This document shows positions 20,438 to 29,000 of a stretch of DNA of 64,000 nt, piece by piece. This DNA is from an uncultured Oscillospiraceae bacterium (lineage in GTDB: Bacteria > Bacillota > Clostridia > Oscillospirales > Oscillospiraceae). Each line of letters begins with the position of its first letter. Positions within the stretch are counted from its first letter, which is position 1. Made by a program: the position numbers and the translations under genes. The DNA lies in contig CAJTUE010000006.1 of NCBI GenBank assembly GCA_910579775.1, forward strand, positions 1 to 64,000, given 5' to 3'. Below the pieces are notes generated by a model. The model made no database searches, was not told where the DNA came from, and worked only from the letters and a program-made list of their open reading frames with translations.

Positions 20438-21216
20438 CCCTCCCGCGCCAGATATTCCTCCAGGCAGAGGTCCGCGGTGTAGATCCGCTCTGCCTCCTCC
20501 CTGCCGACATAGCGGTAGTGCCACGGCTCGTAGATGATGCCGGTCACCTCGCTCTTGTCGGTGGGATATCGGAGAATGAAGCCATATTCCCAGCTGTGAG
20601 CCATGAGCCACTGCTGGACCGCGGTCCTCTCCTGGGATTCGTCCAACAGCTGGTTTTTGATGTCTACGATATCTATGGCCAGCCCCAGCTCATGCTCACT
20701 GGTCCCCGGGACCGCCACCACCGTGCCCGCCTCGGTTTCCGCGTCCTCCTGGGACCAGCCCTTGTCCAGCCACCGCTTTACTTCCTTTTCAAACAGCCGC
20801 TCCTGGGTCTCCCGGTCGCGGTAGGCGGAGCAGATGACTGGGGTCAGTCCCTCGGCCCGGCAGGCGTCCATCATCTCCTGGAGGTCCTCGTAGCACCGCT
20901 CGTCCACCTTGAGGCCATTGGTCAGGGTCACTGTTTCCGGCTCCGCTTCCTCCGCCAGCGGACGCCAGGTGTTCACCAGCGTCAGGTTCCACGGAGTCTC
21001 CCGAGGAGGCGACGGCTCCAGGGCGCTTGGAACGGCGGGACTTGGAGTGAGCTCGTCCGCCCCAAGAGAGCCGGAAGAGGCCGGAGGCTTCTTTTCCTCG
21101 CTTCTGGGCAGGATCAGGAGCACAAGCAGCACCACCGCCAACACCAAAATAGTCGCCCACAAAGACCATGCAGTCTTTCTCCTCCGGCGGTATCGGCGCT
21201 GTTTTCTTGGTGTCAT
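20398..21216 (-). CDS. D-alanyl-D-alanine carboxypeptidase, VanY/M15B type
   Basis: 272 residues: a short basic cytoplasmic tail (RKQRRYRRRRK), one membrane anchor, a Pro/Ser linker and an extracellular M15 zinc peptidase domain. Zinc ligands and catalytic residues are in SEHELGLAIDI and EPWHYRYVG, and SAYRDRETQERLF matches the substrate pocket. It trims the terminal D-Ala of peptidoglycan stem peptides. It ends inside cdd (40-base convergent overlap). No vancomycin-resistance genes are adjacent, so a housekeeping role is likely. Confidence 0.9.
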   Translation of the reverse strand: MTPRKQRRYRRRRKTAWSLWATILVLAVVLLVLLILPRSEEKKPPASSGSLGADELTPSPAVPSALEPSPPRETPWNLTLVNTWRPLAEEAEPETVTLTNGLKVDERCYEDLQEMMDACRAEGLTPVICSAYRDRETQERLFEKEVKRWLDKGWSQEDAETEAGTVVAVPGTSEHELGLAIDIVDIKNQLLDESQERTAVQQWLMAHSWEYGFILRYPTDKSEVTGIIYEPWHYRYVGREEAERIYTADLCLEEYLAREGYASTVSDSGPKP

Positions 21217-21248
21217 CTCTGCCCACCTCTTTTCTTGCGTGCTTATTT

Positions 21249-21277
21249 ATTATAATACAACGCAGGTCCCATTTCAA
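21249..21277 (-). promoter_or_regulatory. Sigma-A promoter for the VanY-type gene
   Basis: Minus strand TTGAAA, 17 bases, TATAAT, about 35 bases before the start codon. Confidence 0.7.
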
Positions 21278-21294
21278 CTCCAAGCGGCACCCTT

Positions 21295-21336
21295 TGACAA
21301 AAAACGACTCTGCCAAAGCCTTGGCAGAGTCGTTTT
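21295..21336 (-). terminator. Strong intrinsic terminator of the DUF4173 operon
   Basis: A perfect 16-bp stem (21301-21316 with 21321-21336) with a 4-base loop is followed on the minus strand by TTTTTT. It ends the transcript from 23828. Confidence 0.9.
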
Positions 21337-21480
21337 GCAATGCTTCGCACTTTAGGGCTGTCACGCTCCCGTTGGACACGCGGCCAGCCGCCTTTTCACT
21401 CCATCTCGGGCCAAATCGCGCGGCCTTCGGCGGCCGCTTGCCAATTCGTCCCGCGCTTCGTTCAGATGCTCCTTGCGTGT
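21337..21480. other. Non-coding stretch between the DUF4173 stop and its terminator
   Basis: 144 GC-rich bases with no supported gene. The minus frame overlapping it (from the DUF4173 stop region through the terminator toward 21195) stays open for about 110 codons but has no ribosome site and crosses the terminator, so I treat it as non-coding. It could be part of a dispersed intergenic repeat. Confidence 0.4.
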
Positions 21481-23040
21481 CTACGGCTCGCGCTTCGCCG
21501 CTAACCATGCTGACAAATTCCAACCCCGCCAGTCCCAGCAATCCTCCGCCGCGCAGGCCCGCTCCAGCGCGATGACCTCCTCCAGCCGCTGGCCGTGGTC
21601 GTCCACAAAATCCGCCGGGAGCCGGGATAAGGGCCCCAGCACATCGTAGGAGAGCTCCGTCAGATAGCTCACATCCATGGTGCTCAAAACGCCCCGCTGG
21701 TATGCGTTCACATTGTACCACGCGGAGAGGTAGGCGGGATCGATGGCGTTGAGCGCCAGCCACAGGACCAGGCTCCCGCCAAACAGCACCCGGAAAAAGC
21801 GGAAGGTGGGCCGCCAGACCTTACACAGGGCAGATATCAAAAAGATCGCCGCCACCAGCATCCCCCAGTAGGTCAACACCCGCTTAAAGGTAAGGCCGAA
21901 GGTGGTGACATACAGTGTCATCCGCCAAGCCGCGGAAGCCAAGAGCACGCCGCTCTCCACGATCAACAGCGTTCCCAGCAGCTGGACCGCCCGCCAGGCC
22001 TTTCCCCCCCGCCGGGAGAGCTGCACCGCCAGGAGAAGGACAGAGAGGTTGAGGAACACCACCCAGACCAGCTGGAAGAAGCCGCTGCGGGCGTAGTCGG
22101 CGTAGCTGATGCCCGAGTGGGCCAGGTACTCCGCCCCGCCAAACAGGGCCACCGACTGCACCCCCAGAAAGAGGGCGTAAAGTCCATCCAGCACCGCCAG
22201 TGCCGTCAGCCACAGCGCCGGCTCCAGCGCCCAGCGTTTCCCCTCCACCTTTGGCAGAGCTGCGGTCTCGGGGCGGCGAACGGAGTAGAGCAGACTCATA
22301 AGGAAGGGGATCAGGACCAGCCCCATCCCCAGCCAGACCATCCAGCGAAGGGCTGTCTTTGGAAGCCATGCCGTCCACCGGGCGGCCAGCTGGGAAAAAA
22401 GGGCGTCCGCCGCCATAAGCAGCGGCACCACGATCATCCCCAGCCCCGCCGCCACCGCCAGCCCGGCCAGCACCCACAGCCCGGTCTTGTGCTTCTCCTT
22501 TTTCAGCGACGCTGCCAGGTCAAAATTGACCCCCACGTTCTGAAACAGCCCCACCAAGCCGCCCAGCCACCGCTGGGCCAGCATCCGGGGATCGGACCAG
22601 GGGCGCCCCTCCCCCTTCTTCCAGTCATAGAGCTGGACAGGAATGAGCAGTAACAGGAACAGAAGATTCCACCCCCGGAACCAGTCGCTTTTGGAGGTAA
22701 GGGCATAGGTGAGGGCCAGCAGCAGATTTGCCGCCAACAGCCACTGCCCGCTTTTGGTCTTGGGCGGACCGAGATAGAGCCACACCAGGGCGTAAAAGGC
22801 CACCGCCAGCACCGTGATCCCCGCTCCCAAGCGAAAGCCGTTCCGGTAGTAGGCATCATAAAAATCCAAATAGGACAGCACCTCAAACACCAGTGCGCAC
22901 CAAAACCATCCCAGGAGCCACACCGCCCGGTCCTTGCCGTCTACGGCCAGCGGCTTGCGCTTCACCTCCGCCGGGGCGCGGGGGAAGGCCGGCTTTGACC
23001 CGTCCTCTGGTCCAGGCACGATGATCTCCACCTTTTCCAT
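21481..23040 (-). CDS. DUF4173 membrane protein
   Basis: 519 residues with about ten to eleven transmembrane segments. YARSGFFQLVWV and AYLSAWYNVNAYQRG are recognisable DUF4173 features. Function is unknown. ATG 23040 shares one base with the stop of the HTH gene (TGATG), and GGAAGGAGGG precedes it. It is the last gene of a DUF2975-HTH-DUF4173 operon. Confidence 0.85.
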   Translation of the reverse strand: MEKVEIIVPGPEDGSKPAFPRAPAEVKRKPLAVDGKDRAVWLLGWFWCALVFEVLSYLDFYDAYYRNGFRLGAGITVLAVAFYALVWLYLGPPKTKSGQWLLAANLLLALTYALTSKSDWFRGWNLLFLLLLIPVQLYDWKKGEGRPWSDPRMLAQRWLGGLVGLFQNVGVNFDLAASLKKEKHKTGLWVLAGLAVAAGLGMIVVPLLMAADALFSQLAARWTAWLPKTALRWMVWLGMGLVLIPFLMSLLYSVRRPETAALPKVEGKRWALEPALWLTALAVLDGLYALFLGVQSVALFGGAEYLAHSGISYADYARSGFFQLVWVVFLNLSVLLLAVQLSRRGGKAWRAVQLLGTLLIVESGVLLASAAWRMTLYVTTFGLTFKRVLTYWGMLVAAIFLISALCKVWRPTFRFFRVLFGGSLVLWLALNAIDPAYLSAWYNVNAYQRGVLSTMDVSYLTELSYDVLGPLSRLPADFVDDHGQRLEEVIALERACAAEDCWDWRGWNLSAWLAAKREP

Positions 23041-23252
23041 CACGATCCCTCCTTCCGGTACTCCAAAATGTCCCCCGGCTGGCAGTCCAACGCCTTACAG
23101 ATGGCCTCCAGGGTAGAAAAACGGATAGCTTTAGCGTGGTTGTTCTTCAAAATGGACAGATTGGCCGGGGTCAGGCCGATCTTGGCCGCCAGGTCCCCCG
23201 CGCTCACCTTCCGCTTGGCCATCATTACGTCCAGATTTACACAAATTCCCAT
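23040..23252 (-). CDS. Small Cro/C1-type HTH regulator
   Basis: 70 residues, essentially one helix-turn-helix: MAKRKVSAGDLAAKIGLTPANLSILKNN, then STLEAICKALDCQPGDILEY. This YozG-like family is commonly encoded next to DUF2975 membrane proteins. It is a candidate for binding the 17-bp dyad in the operon promoter (23890-23906). Confidence 0.9.
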   Translation of the reverse strand: MGICVNLDVMMAKRKVSAGDLAAKIGLTPANLSILKNNHAKAIRFSTLEAICKALDCQPGDILEYRKEGS

Positions 23253-23261
23253 GGCGCCCTC

Positions 23262-23828
23262 CTATATGGTCAGGTCGTTTTCCGACTTCAGCGCATAGGC
23301 CTGGCGGAACAGAGCGGACATGACCATGCACAGCAGGCCTCCCATAGCAAACAGCGGCACGAACAGGGCGTTATAGGAGCACAGCGACGCCAGCGACCGG
23401 TAGTACAAAATGCGCCAGACCACCCGCACCAGCGCGGCGGCAGAGATCAGGAAACAGCACACCGCCGCCGTCTTCATGCTCCGCCCGTTGGCGTCCTGGA
23501 AGGGATTCCCCGCCACCACCGTCCCCAACACCCGCCGGGCCTGCCACAGGATCACCGCCGTGCAGACGCCGCAGCTGATCAGAAACAGGCACAGAACCGA
23601 AAATGCCGGGTTGCTTCCCCACTGCTCCGGCTGTGCCCATAGACTGAAGCACCAGCCCAGTGAGCCAAGGGCGTCCTTCAACAGGGCGTCCGCGTGTGAC
23701 ACCATCGTCCCCTTGCCCAGCGCCGCCAACCCCGGCACCAGAGGCAGAACCAAGAGGTTGCATACGAAGGTGACCGTGACCAGCACCTTCAGCACCCCCG
23801 CCAGCTTTTGCACCGATGTTTTTTCCAT
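23262..23828 (-). CDS. DUF2975 membrane protein
   Basis: 188 residues with four predicted membrane helices (VLVTVTFVCNLLVLPLVPGL; FSVLCLFLISCGVCTAVILW; AVCCFLISAAALVRVVW; LFVPLFAMGGLLCMVMSALF). The NPFQDANGRSMKTAA loop is typical of DUF2975. ATG 23828 follows GGAGGG. It pairs with the HTH protein immediately downstream; role unknown. Confidence 0.85.
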   Translation of the reverse strand: MEKTSVQKLAGVLKVLVTVTFVCNLLVLPLVPGLAALGKGTMVSHADALLKDALGSLGWCFSLWAQPEQWGSNPAFSVLCLFLISCGVCTAVILWQARRVLGTVVAGNPFQDANGRSMKTAAVCCFLISAAALVRVVWRILYYRSLASLCSYNALFVPLFAMGGLLCMVMSALFRQAYALKSENDLTI

Positions 23829-23853
23829 ATGTTTCCCTCCTTCGTGTGAGGTC

Positions 23854-23906
23854 AGCATACCACTTCTCTTTTCGTTTGTCAATCTATTTTTATCGTTTTT
23901 CGATAA
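23854..23906 (-). promoter_or_regulatory. Promoter and 17-bp operator of the DUF2975-HTH-DUF4173 operon
   Basis: Minus strand TTGACA (23877-23882), 17 bases, TATGCT (23854-23859). Immediately upstream of the -35 lies the perfect dyad TTATCGTTTTTCGATAA (23890-23906). This is an operator candidate for the HTH protein of the same operon. Confidence 0.65.
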
Positions 23907-23944
23907 TTTATTTTTGCAGAGCAATAACTTCGACGCAAAAGAAA

Positions 23945-23976
23945 GACAGGGCGAGCGGAATTCTGCTCGCCCTGTC
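23945..23976. terminator. Perfect 12-bp hairpin
   Basis: GACAGGGCGAGC/GCTCGCCCTGTC with an 8-base loop. No long T run on either side; it separates the debris at 23997-24402 from the DUF2975 promoter. Confidence 0.5.
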
Positions 23977-23996
23977 CGGTGTATGAGAACAGGATA

Positions 23997-24245
23997 TCAT
24001 CCGTCGTTCTTTCGAGTCTTCCCGGTCCCTTCCGTGTCCTCATTCCAATCCCTGACCACACCTTCGATCATCTCGGTCACGACCCGGTTGAGTTACGCGG
24101 CGTTTTTTGCAGTAATTACTGGCGTACTGGGTTGGGAGTCAATCTCGGCTCTGGCATAACCGGCAACAGTTCCTCCAGCTCTGGCTACTTCAAGATTCTC
24201 TTGGAAGGTCGTCGCCCGCCTTTCTTTTGAAAACTGCGTCGTCGT
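23997..24245 (-). pseudogene. Degraded C-terminal fragment, possibly DinD/BRO-type antirepressor
   Basis: One minus-strand frame reads ..FQENLEVARAGGTVAGYARAEIDSQ..TPVITAKNAA, then an in-frame TAA (24093-24095), then LNRVVTEMIEGVVRDWNEDTEG.. to TGA at 23997. The EVARAGGxVAGxAR..TGKxVIT-like pattern resembles C-termini of DinD / BRO-domain phage-type proteins. CAA to TAA would explain the stop. There is no start or N-terminal domain. The family assignment is weak. Confidence 0.35.
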
Positions 24246-24282
24246 GGCCCCGTGATTGGGTTTCCGCCCGCATCCATCCCTG

Positions 24283-24402
24283 TTATCCTTTCAAAGGCCA
24301 CGCACCGCCATAGGATCGGTTCGGCAGTGCCGCCGCGGGCAGCAGTCCCGGCAAAAAGCAGAGTGTGAGCAGAATAGAAAGCAAGCGTTTTGTATACTGC
24401 AT
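24283..24402 (-). pseudogene. Signal-peptide-only relic of a secreted SLH-type protein
   Basis: 39 codons from ATG 24402: MQYTKRLLSILLTLCFLPGLLPAAA.. followed by 13 residues and TAA at 24283. The signal peptide closely matches that of the SLH protein at 30600 (MKHTKRLFFALVTLCLLAGLLP..), and the bases before the ATG (GGGGATATCACT) resemble GGAGACATCACC there. The mature protein is gone. It lies 15 bases after the anti-sigma gene, so the operon once ended in a surface-protein gene. Confidence 0.6.
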
Positions 24403-24417
24403 AGTGATATCCCCGCA

Positions 24418-25359
24418 TCAGAGCTCGTCTTGGGCAGGAAGGAATAGCTGGCTGGCCAAGTCCAGCAGACTCTCCTGGCTGGCCCCAGCGTCCACGCTGA
24501 GGCTGTAAAGCTGGCCGGGAACCACGTCAAACCAGACCACCTTGCCCACGCCGCCGTCGTTCCAGGACAGCCGGGCGGGACACCAGCCCACCTCGGCCTC
24601 GGCTTGGCGGTCAAAGTCCCCCTCCAGGCCGGAGATGTCGGCGAAGTCAGAGCTTGTATCGTAGGTGGGGGCGATGCGGTAGACGTACTTCACGTCGTCC
24701 AGAGTGAAGGAGGTCTCGCCCACCGCCAGGTCGTCCAGGTAAAAGGCGTTGTAGTGGACGTCCTGGGCATTCTCCGGGGCGCGGTTCAACTGGCGGCCAA
24801 GAACGGAGAAGATGTCGTCCACCGTGTCCAGCAGATCGGCGGGGGTCATGTCAGAGCGGACGGACCACTGGGTCTCGTCGGCGTACCAGCTCACCTGGGC
24901 GGTCTGGGCGTTGGAGCGCAGGGACAGGGCGGTACCGCCGTCGCTCCAGTCCATCTGGTCGGTCCAGATCTCTTCGTCAAAGATCTCCTGGGGCGCCTCG
25001 GTCCTCCACGCCCGAAGGGTGACGGCGTGACCGCCTGTGCCAAACCTCACCTGGGCAATGGGGATCTCACTGGGGCTGGGCAGCAGGTCATAGAGAACCT
25101 CCCGGGCATCTGTCGGCAGGGGCAGCGCATAGCCGTATCCGGCCAGATCGGCGGCGGTAACGCCGCTCTCCGGCGAAGCAGGGGAGCGGCCCTGCCAGAG
25201 CAGGATGCCAAGGACCACGCACAGACAGGCGACAGCCGCCGTCAAGGCCTTCCAATGGAGTATGGCCTTGCGTTTGGGGACGGCCAGTGCCTCCTCCAGC
25301 AGGTCATCGTCCACGGCGTTCATAAACAGCAAAAATCGGGCGTACATGCGCTCGCTCAT
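24418..25359 (-). CDS. Membrane-anchored partner of the second sigma factor (putative anti-sigma)
   Basis: 313 residues: a cytoplasmic segment of about 35 residues (MSERMYARFLLFMNAVDDDLLEEAL..), one transmembrane helix (ALTAAVACLCVVLGILLW) and an extracytoplasmic domain rich in Asp, Trp and Tyr of no recognised family. The start overlaps the sigma stop (ATGA). Same architecture as the product of 4004-4924. Inferred to hold the sigma factor at the membrane until an envelope signal releases it. Confidence 0.7.
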   Translation of the reverse strand: MSERMYARFLLFMNAVDDDLLEEALAVPKRKAILHWKALTAAVACLCVVLGILLWQGRSPASPESGVTAADLAGYGYALPLPTDAREVLYDLLPSPSEIPIAQVRFGTGGHAVTLRAWRTEAPQEIFDEEIWTDQMDWSDGGTALSLRSNAQTAQVSWYADETQWSVRSDMTPADLLDTVDDIFSVLGRQLNRAPENAQDVHYNAFYLDDLAVGETSFTLDDVKYVYRIAPTYDTSSDFADISGLEGDFDRQAEAEVGWCPARLSWNDGGVGKVVWFDVVPGQLYSLSVDAGASQESLLDLASQLFLPAQDEL

Positions 25360-25907
25360 ACGTAGATCCCCTCCTCTTCCATGGCTTGGCGGAGCTTGTT
25401 GCGGGTGCGGAACAAGGCGGACTTGACCTTTTCCTCCCCCACAACGCACTCTCGGGCGATCTCCTGGACGCTCATGCCGTACCAGTACCGACGGAGGAAG
25501 TAGCGACGGTACTCCTCGCGCTGCCGGCGGAGAAAACGGTTGAGGAATTCGCGGAAGGTCACCTCGTCCGTCACCATGTCCCCGGGAGCGGGCAGGCTGT
25601 TGTCCAGCTCTCCAAAGGTTTCCGCCAGGGTGGATTCCCGCTTTTGCGCGCGGTTATAGTCCAGCCGGTTCAGAGCCAGATTCCGGGTGATACGGCCCAC
25701 AAAGCCGCCTAAATAGGCGGGCCGCTGGGGTGGGATGGCATTCCAGGTCTGAAGCCAGGTGTCATTGACGCACTCCTCGATATCCCGCTCGTCCCACAGG
25801 ATGCGCCGGGCGATGGCTCGACACATAGCCCCGTACTTTTCCGCCAGAAACGTGATGGCCTCCCCCATCCGTCGGAAAAACAGTTCAATGATCTGGGTAT
25901 CCTTCAT
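25356..25907 (-). CDS. RNA polymerase sigma factor, ECF-type (second copy)
   Basis: 183 residues. Region 2: AEKYGAMCRAIARRIL.. DIEECVNDTWLQTWNAIPPQRP; region 4: RYFLRRYWYGMSVQEIARECVVGEEKVKSALFRTRNKL. It is a paralogue of the factor at 4921. A promoter-like motif upstream (25929-25959) also occurs, with identical spacing, before the large SLH gene. This suggests autoregulation and control of that surface protein. Confidence 0.9.
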   Translation of the reverse strand: MKDTQIIELFFRRMGEAITFLAEKYGAMCRAIARRILWDERDIEECVNDTWLQTWNAIPPQRPAYLGGFVGRITRNLALNRLDYNRAQKRESTLAETFGELDNSLPAPGDMVTDEVTFREFLNRFLRRQREEYRRYFLRRYWYGMSVQEIARECVVGEEKVKSALFRTRNKLRQAMEEEGIYV

Positions 25908-25928
25908 CTTTCTACCTTCCTGTCTGAA

Positions 25929-25959
25929 ATAACAGATTTTCCGCTGCCGTTGTTGCGCC
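25929..25959 (-). promoter_or_regulatory. ECF-like promoter of the second sigma operon
   Basis: Minus strand GGCGCAAC, 11 bases, AAAATCTGTTAT. Measured from GCAAC to TGTTAT the spacing is 17 bases. The same motif with the same spacing occurs at 30664-30694. A near-perfect dyad (GTG-AAAATTTT-ACAC) lies just upstream at 25963-25977. Confidence 0.6.
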
Positions 25960-26023
25960 AGAGTGAAAATTTTACACTATTTATCATGATACACTATACC
26001 GCAAGCAGAACCGCATAGTATGT

Positions 26024-26054
26024 GTCCGGCCTGAAGCTCTGCTCCAGGCCGGAC
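26024..26054 (-). terminator. Hairpin after the large SLH gene
   Basis: Perfect 10-bp stem GTCCGGCCTG/CAGGCCGGAC with an 11-base loop, 23 bases after the stop. No T run follows, so termination is probable but not certain. Confidence 0.55.
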
Positions 26055-26076
26055 AGTTTCATTACGGGTCTTCCGT

Positions 26077-29000
26077 TCACATTTCGAAGAACCGCTGGAG
26101 CACGGCGGCAGCCTCGGCTCGGGAGACAAGGCCCTTGGGATCCAGCCGGTTTCCGTCCTTGCCGTTCATAACACCGCTGCCTACGGCCCACCGAAGGGCG
26201 GAAACAGCCCACGCACCGGCCTGGTCAAAGTCCGAATAGGTGAGCAGGCCGGCCTCCCCGCCCGTCGAGACGTCCTGCCCTCGGAGCTGGGCATACCGCC
26301 AGAGCATGAGAGCCATCTGCTCCCGGGTGATGGGGTCGTCCGAACCAAAGTTTCCGCTGTCGTAGCCCTTGACCACGCCCGCTTCAGCACACCACGCCAC
26401 CGCCTGTGCGTACCAGCTGCCCGCTTCGCAGTCGGGGAAGCTCATCTCCGCCCCGGCTTCAGGACTGCCTGAGAGCCGCCAGAAAATGGTGGCGATCATA
26501 GCCCGGCTGGTCTCCATGGCGGGGGCAAAGGTGGTTTCAGAGGTACCCACCATCAAGCCCTGCTCCAGACAGTAGTGGACGCCATCGTGATACCAGGCTT
26601 CGGGCTCGGCGTCAGGGAATTTCGAGATGAGACAGGTATTGTCCCTGGCACAGTCTGCTGCGCCAGAGGTGATCTTCCGGAAGACCACCTCAATGGTGTG
26701 GTTGGCGGTGATCCTTTCAAAGGTATACTCCATTACCGGGCCCACGCTCTTGCCGTCCACCAGCACATCAGCCACCAAACAGCCCTCGTCGGGGGTGATG
26801 GTAAAGGCTTTCGTTCCATTGCGGTGGAGGCTTACCTTACCGCTGGGTGAGATGGAGCCACCCTGCCCCGCCGTGGCGGTGAGGGTGTAATAGATGGTGG
26901 ATCCGCCGGAGGAGCCGGACGCGCTGGTCTGCGCGGTGTAACCAATGGCATAGGTGGAGAACTTGGAGGTATAGATATACACCTTCCCGTTGGCGGTATC
27001 GGTGCAGAAGGTCCCGTCGGCAAAGGCGCCATCGGGCCTTTCGGCGAGCCTGGTCAGCGCCACCGCGGGGGTATTCCCATGCTTGCGATAGACGGTCACG
27101 TCCTTCTTGCCTGTGAAGTCATAGGGCACCACAATCTCCAATACCCTGGAGCCGGTGTCGGTAATGGCCTCCGGCTCTTCAGCGTTGATCTGCCGCAGCA
27201 AAGACAAATTCAGGTAGAGCACATCGTCTTTTCTGCCTGTGACCAACTCCGTGATCTCGTCCTTATCCGCCGGCTCGTCCTGCTTTTCCACAGTGAGCTT
27301 CACAATGACTTTTTGCCACTTCTGGATCTCTCCGGCCAGATCCTTCAGAACCTCCGTATCTGTGGTGACCGCCGGGGTACCCGTTCCCAAATTCACCTCC
27401 ACCTCGCCCTTGATCTGGTTTTCGGTGACGGTACGATCATAGCCGCAGGCGGCACAGATGAGGTCCCGATCGCTGCCATAGACATGTTCGGCGGTGTCCT
27501 TCTTTTCCCTGCAGGCCGTGCACTCATGCCAATGCCCGTTCTCGTCTGTACTCCATGTATCTGCCCAGGCGTGAGAGACAGTAAAATCAGCAGTGGCGGT
27601 AACGGCCTGATAGTTGGTGGCAGCGGGGAAGGAGGCCCGGACGGTGTACGTCCCGGGAGAGGTGGGCTTGGTGGTTGAGTAGGTCTCATCGGCCGCGCCC
27701 CTGACCTTATAGACATAACTCACCCCATCCACGCCGTTGGTATCCGAGGCGGGTACCGGCACACTGGGCTCCCCGCCGCAGGTGAAATCGGCCATGGTGA
27801 CGCTGCCCGTGCCGGGGGCCTTGGAGATGGCAAAGGGGAACTGGGTCACGCCAATATAGTTCTCATCCTCGTCAGCCACCCGGATCACCATAACAAAGCT
27901 TCCGGCGTTGGTGGGCGGGACCTTGGAGCGGTCGCCGCCGTATGCGGTGCCGTCCACGCCCATGTAGGTGATCTCAATGTGGGGCTCTGGAATGTTGGCG
28001 GTCACGTCTGCGCCGGCGTCGGTCTTAACGACCAGTGTCCCGGTATGAGCGATAGGCTGGCCGTTATACGTCCGGCTGGCGATCGAAATGCCCTCAAATT
28101 GCACAGAGGTCTTGTTGTTGGCCTTGATGCTCAGGACGTTGGTAAAGGTCTCGTAGTTAGCCGACTGGATCTCCACGGTAACAGCGCCCACCTCCCCGGT
28201 GGTCTCCACGTCGTTGAACCGGATGGGCAGATGGAGGATGGCCGCGTCGTCCTCCCGCACGATGCGGGCGGGGGCATTTACCCCGTCATAGTAGCCGTCG
28301 GGAAGGCTCACGGATCGGATGGTATAGACCGGCGCGCCCCAATCTTTGCGGTTTTCCGTAATACCCTCTTCGTTGAGCTGAGGCAGAAGGTTGGCCAGGG
28401 CGAAGGTGTACTCCTTCTCCAGCTTGTTGGTGATGTTGCGGGAGACCGCCGTGGCCGTCGGCGGCGCGGCCCTGGAAATGGTCACCGAGGTAGGCAGGGT
28501 CACGTTGACCTGAGCCAGGGCGTAGTTGCCCGCCTTGTCTCCGGTGAGGGTCAAGCCGTTGAGGCTCACCATCTCATAGGGTGTGCCGCTGGCGTTGGGG
28601 CTGGAGACCGTCCCCTTGAGGCCCGTGGTATTCACCGCCACGTCGTCCCGGCCCACCACCCCGTCCAGGGTAACGGCGGTGACGGTCACGGCGGCGGTAC
28701 CGTCATAGGCCCGGTTCGTTGCCGCGGCGGCGGTAGCGGTGAGGGACTTGGCGGTGACGGTAAAGGTTTTGTCCACACTCCCGGCGTAGTCACCCTTGCC
28801 TGTGACGGTAACGGTGGCCGTGCCCTTGTTCACGTTATCCTTGTAGCTGACGGCATAGTCGGTGCCCGGGGTCAAGGCCGCGCCGTTCGCCTTGACGGTG
28901 ACGGCAGGCTTATTCTCCCCGCCGCTGTAAACATAGCTAAGCTTGTCCAGGGTGATGGCAAGAGCCTTGCTTTCAGTGTGGGAGTCGTCGACCGTGCAGA

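Noticed and set aside
20398..21216. Vancomycin-resistance vanY
   Set aside because: Sequence is of the M15B VanY type, but no vanA/H/X/R/S genes are adjacent. A housekeeping carboxypeptidase is more likely.
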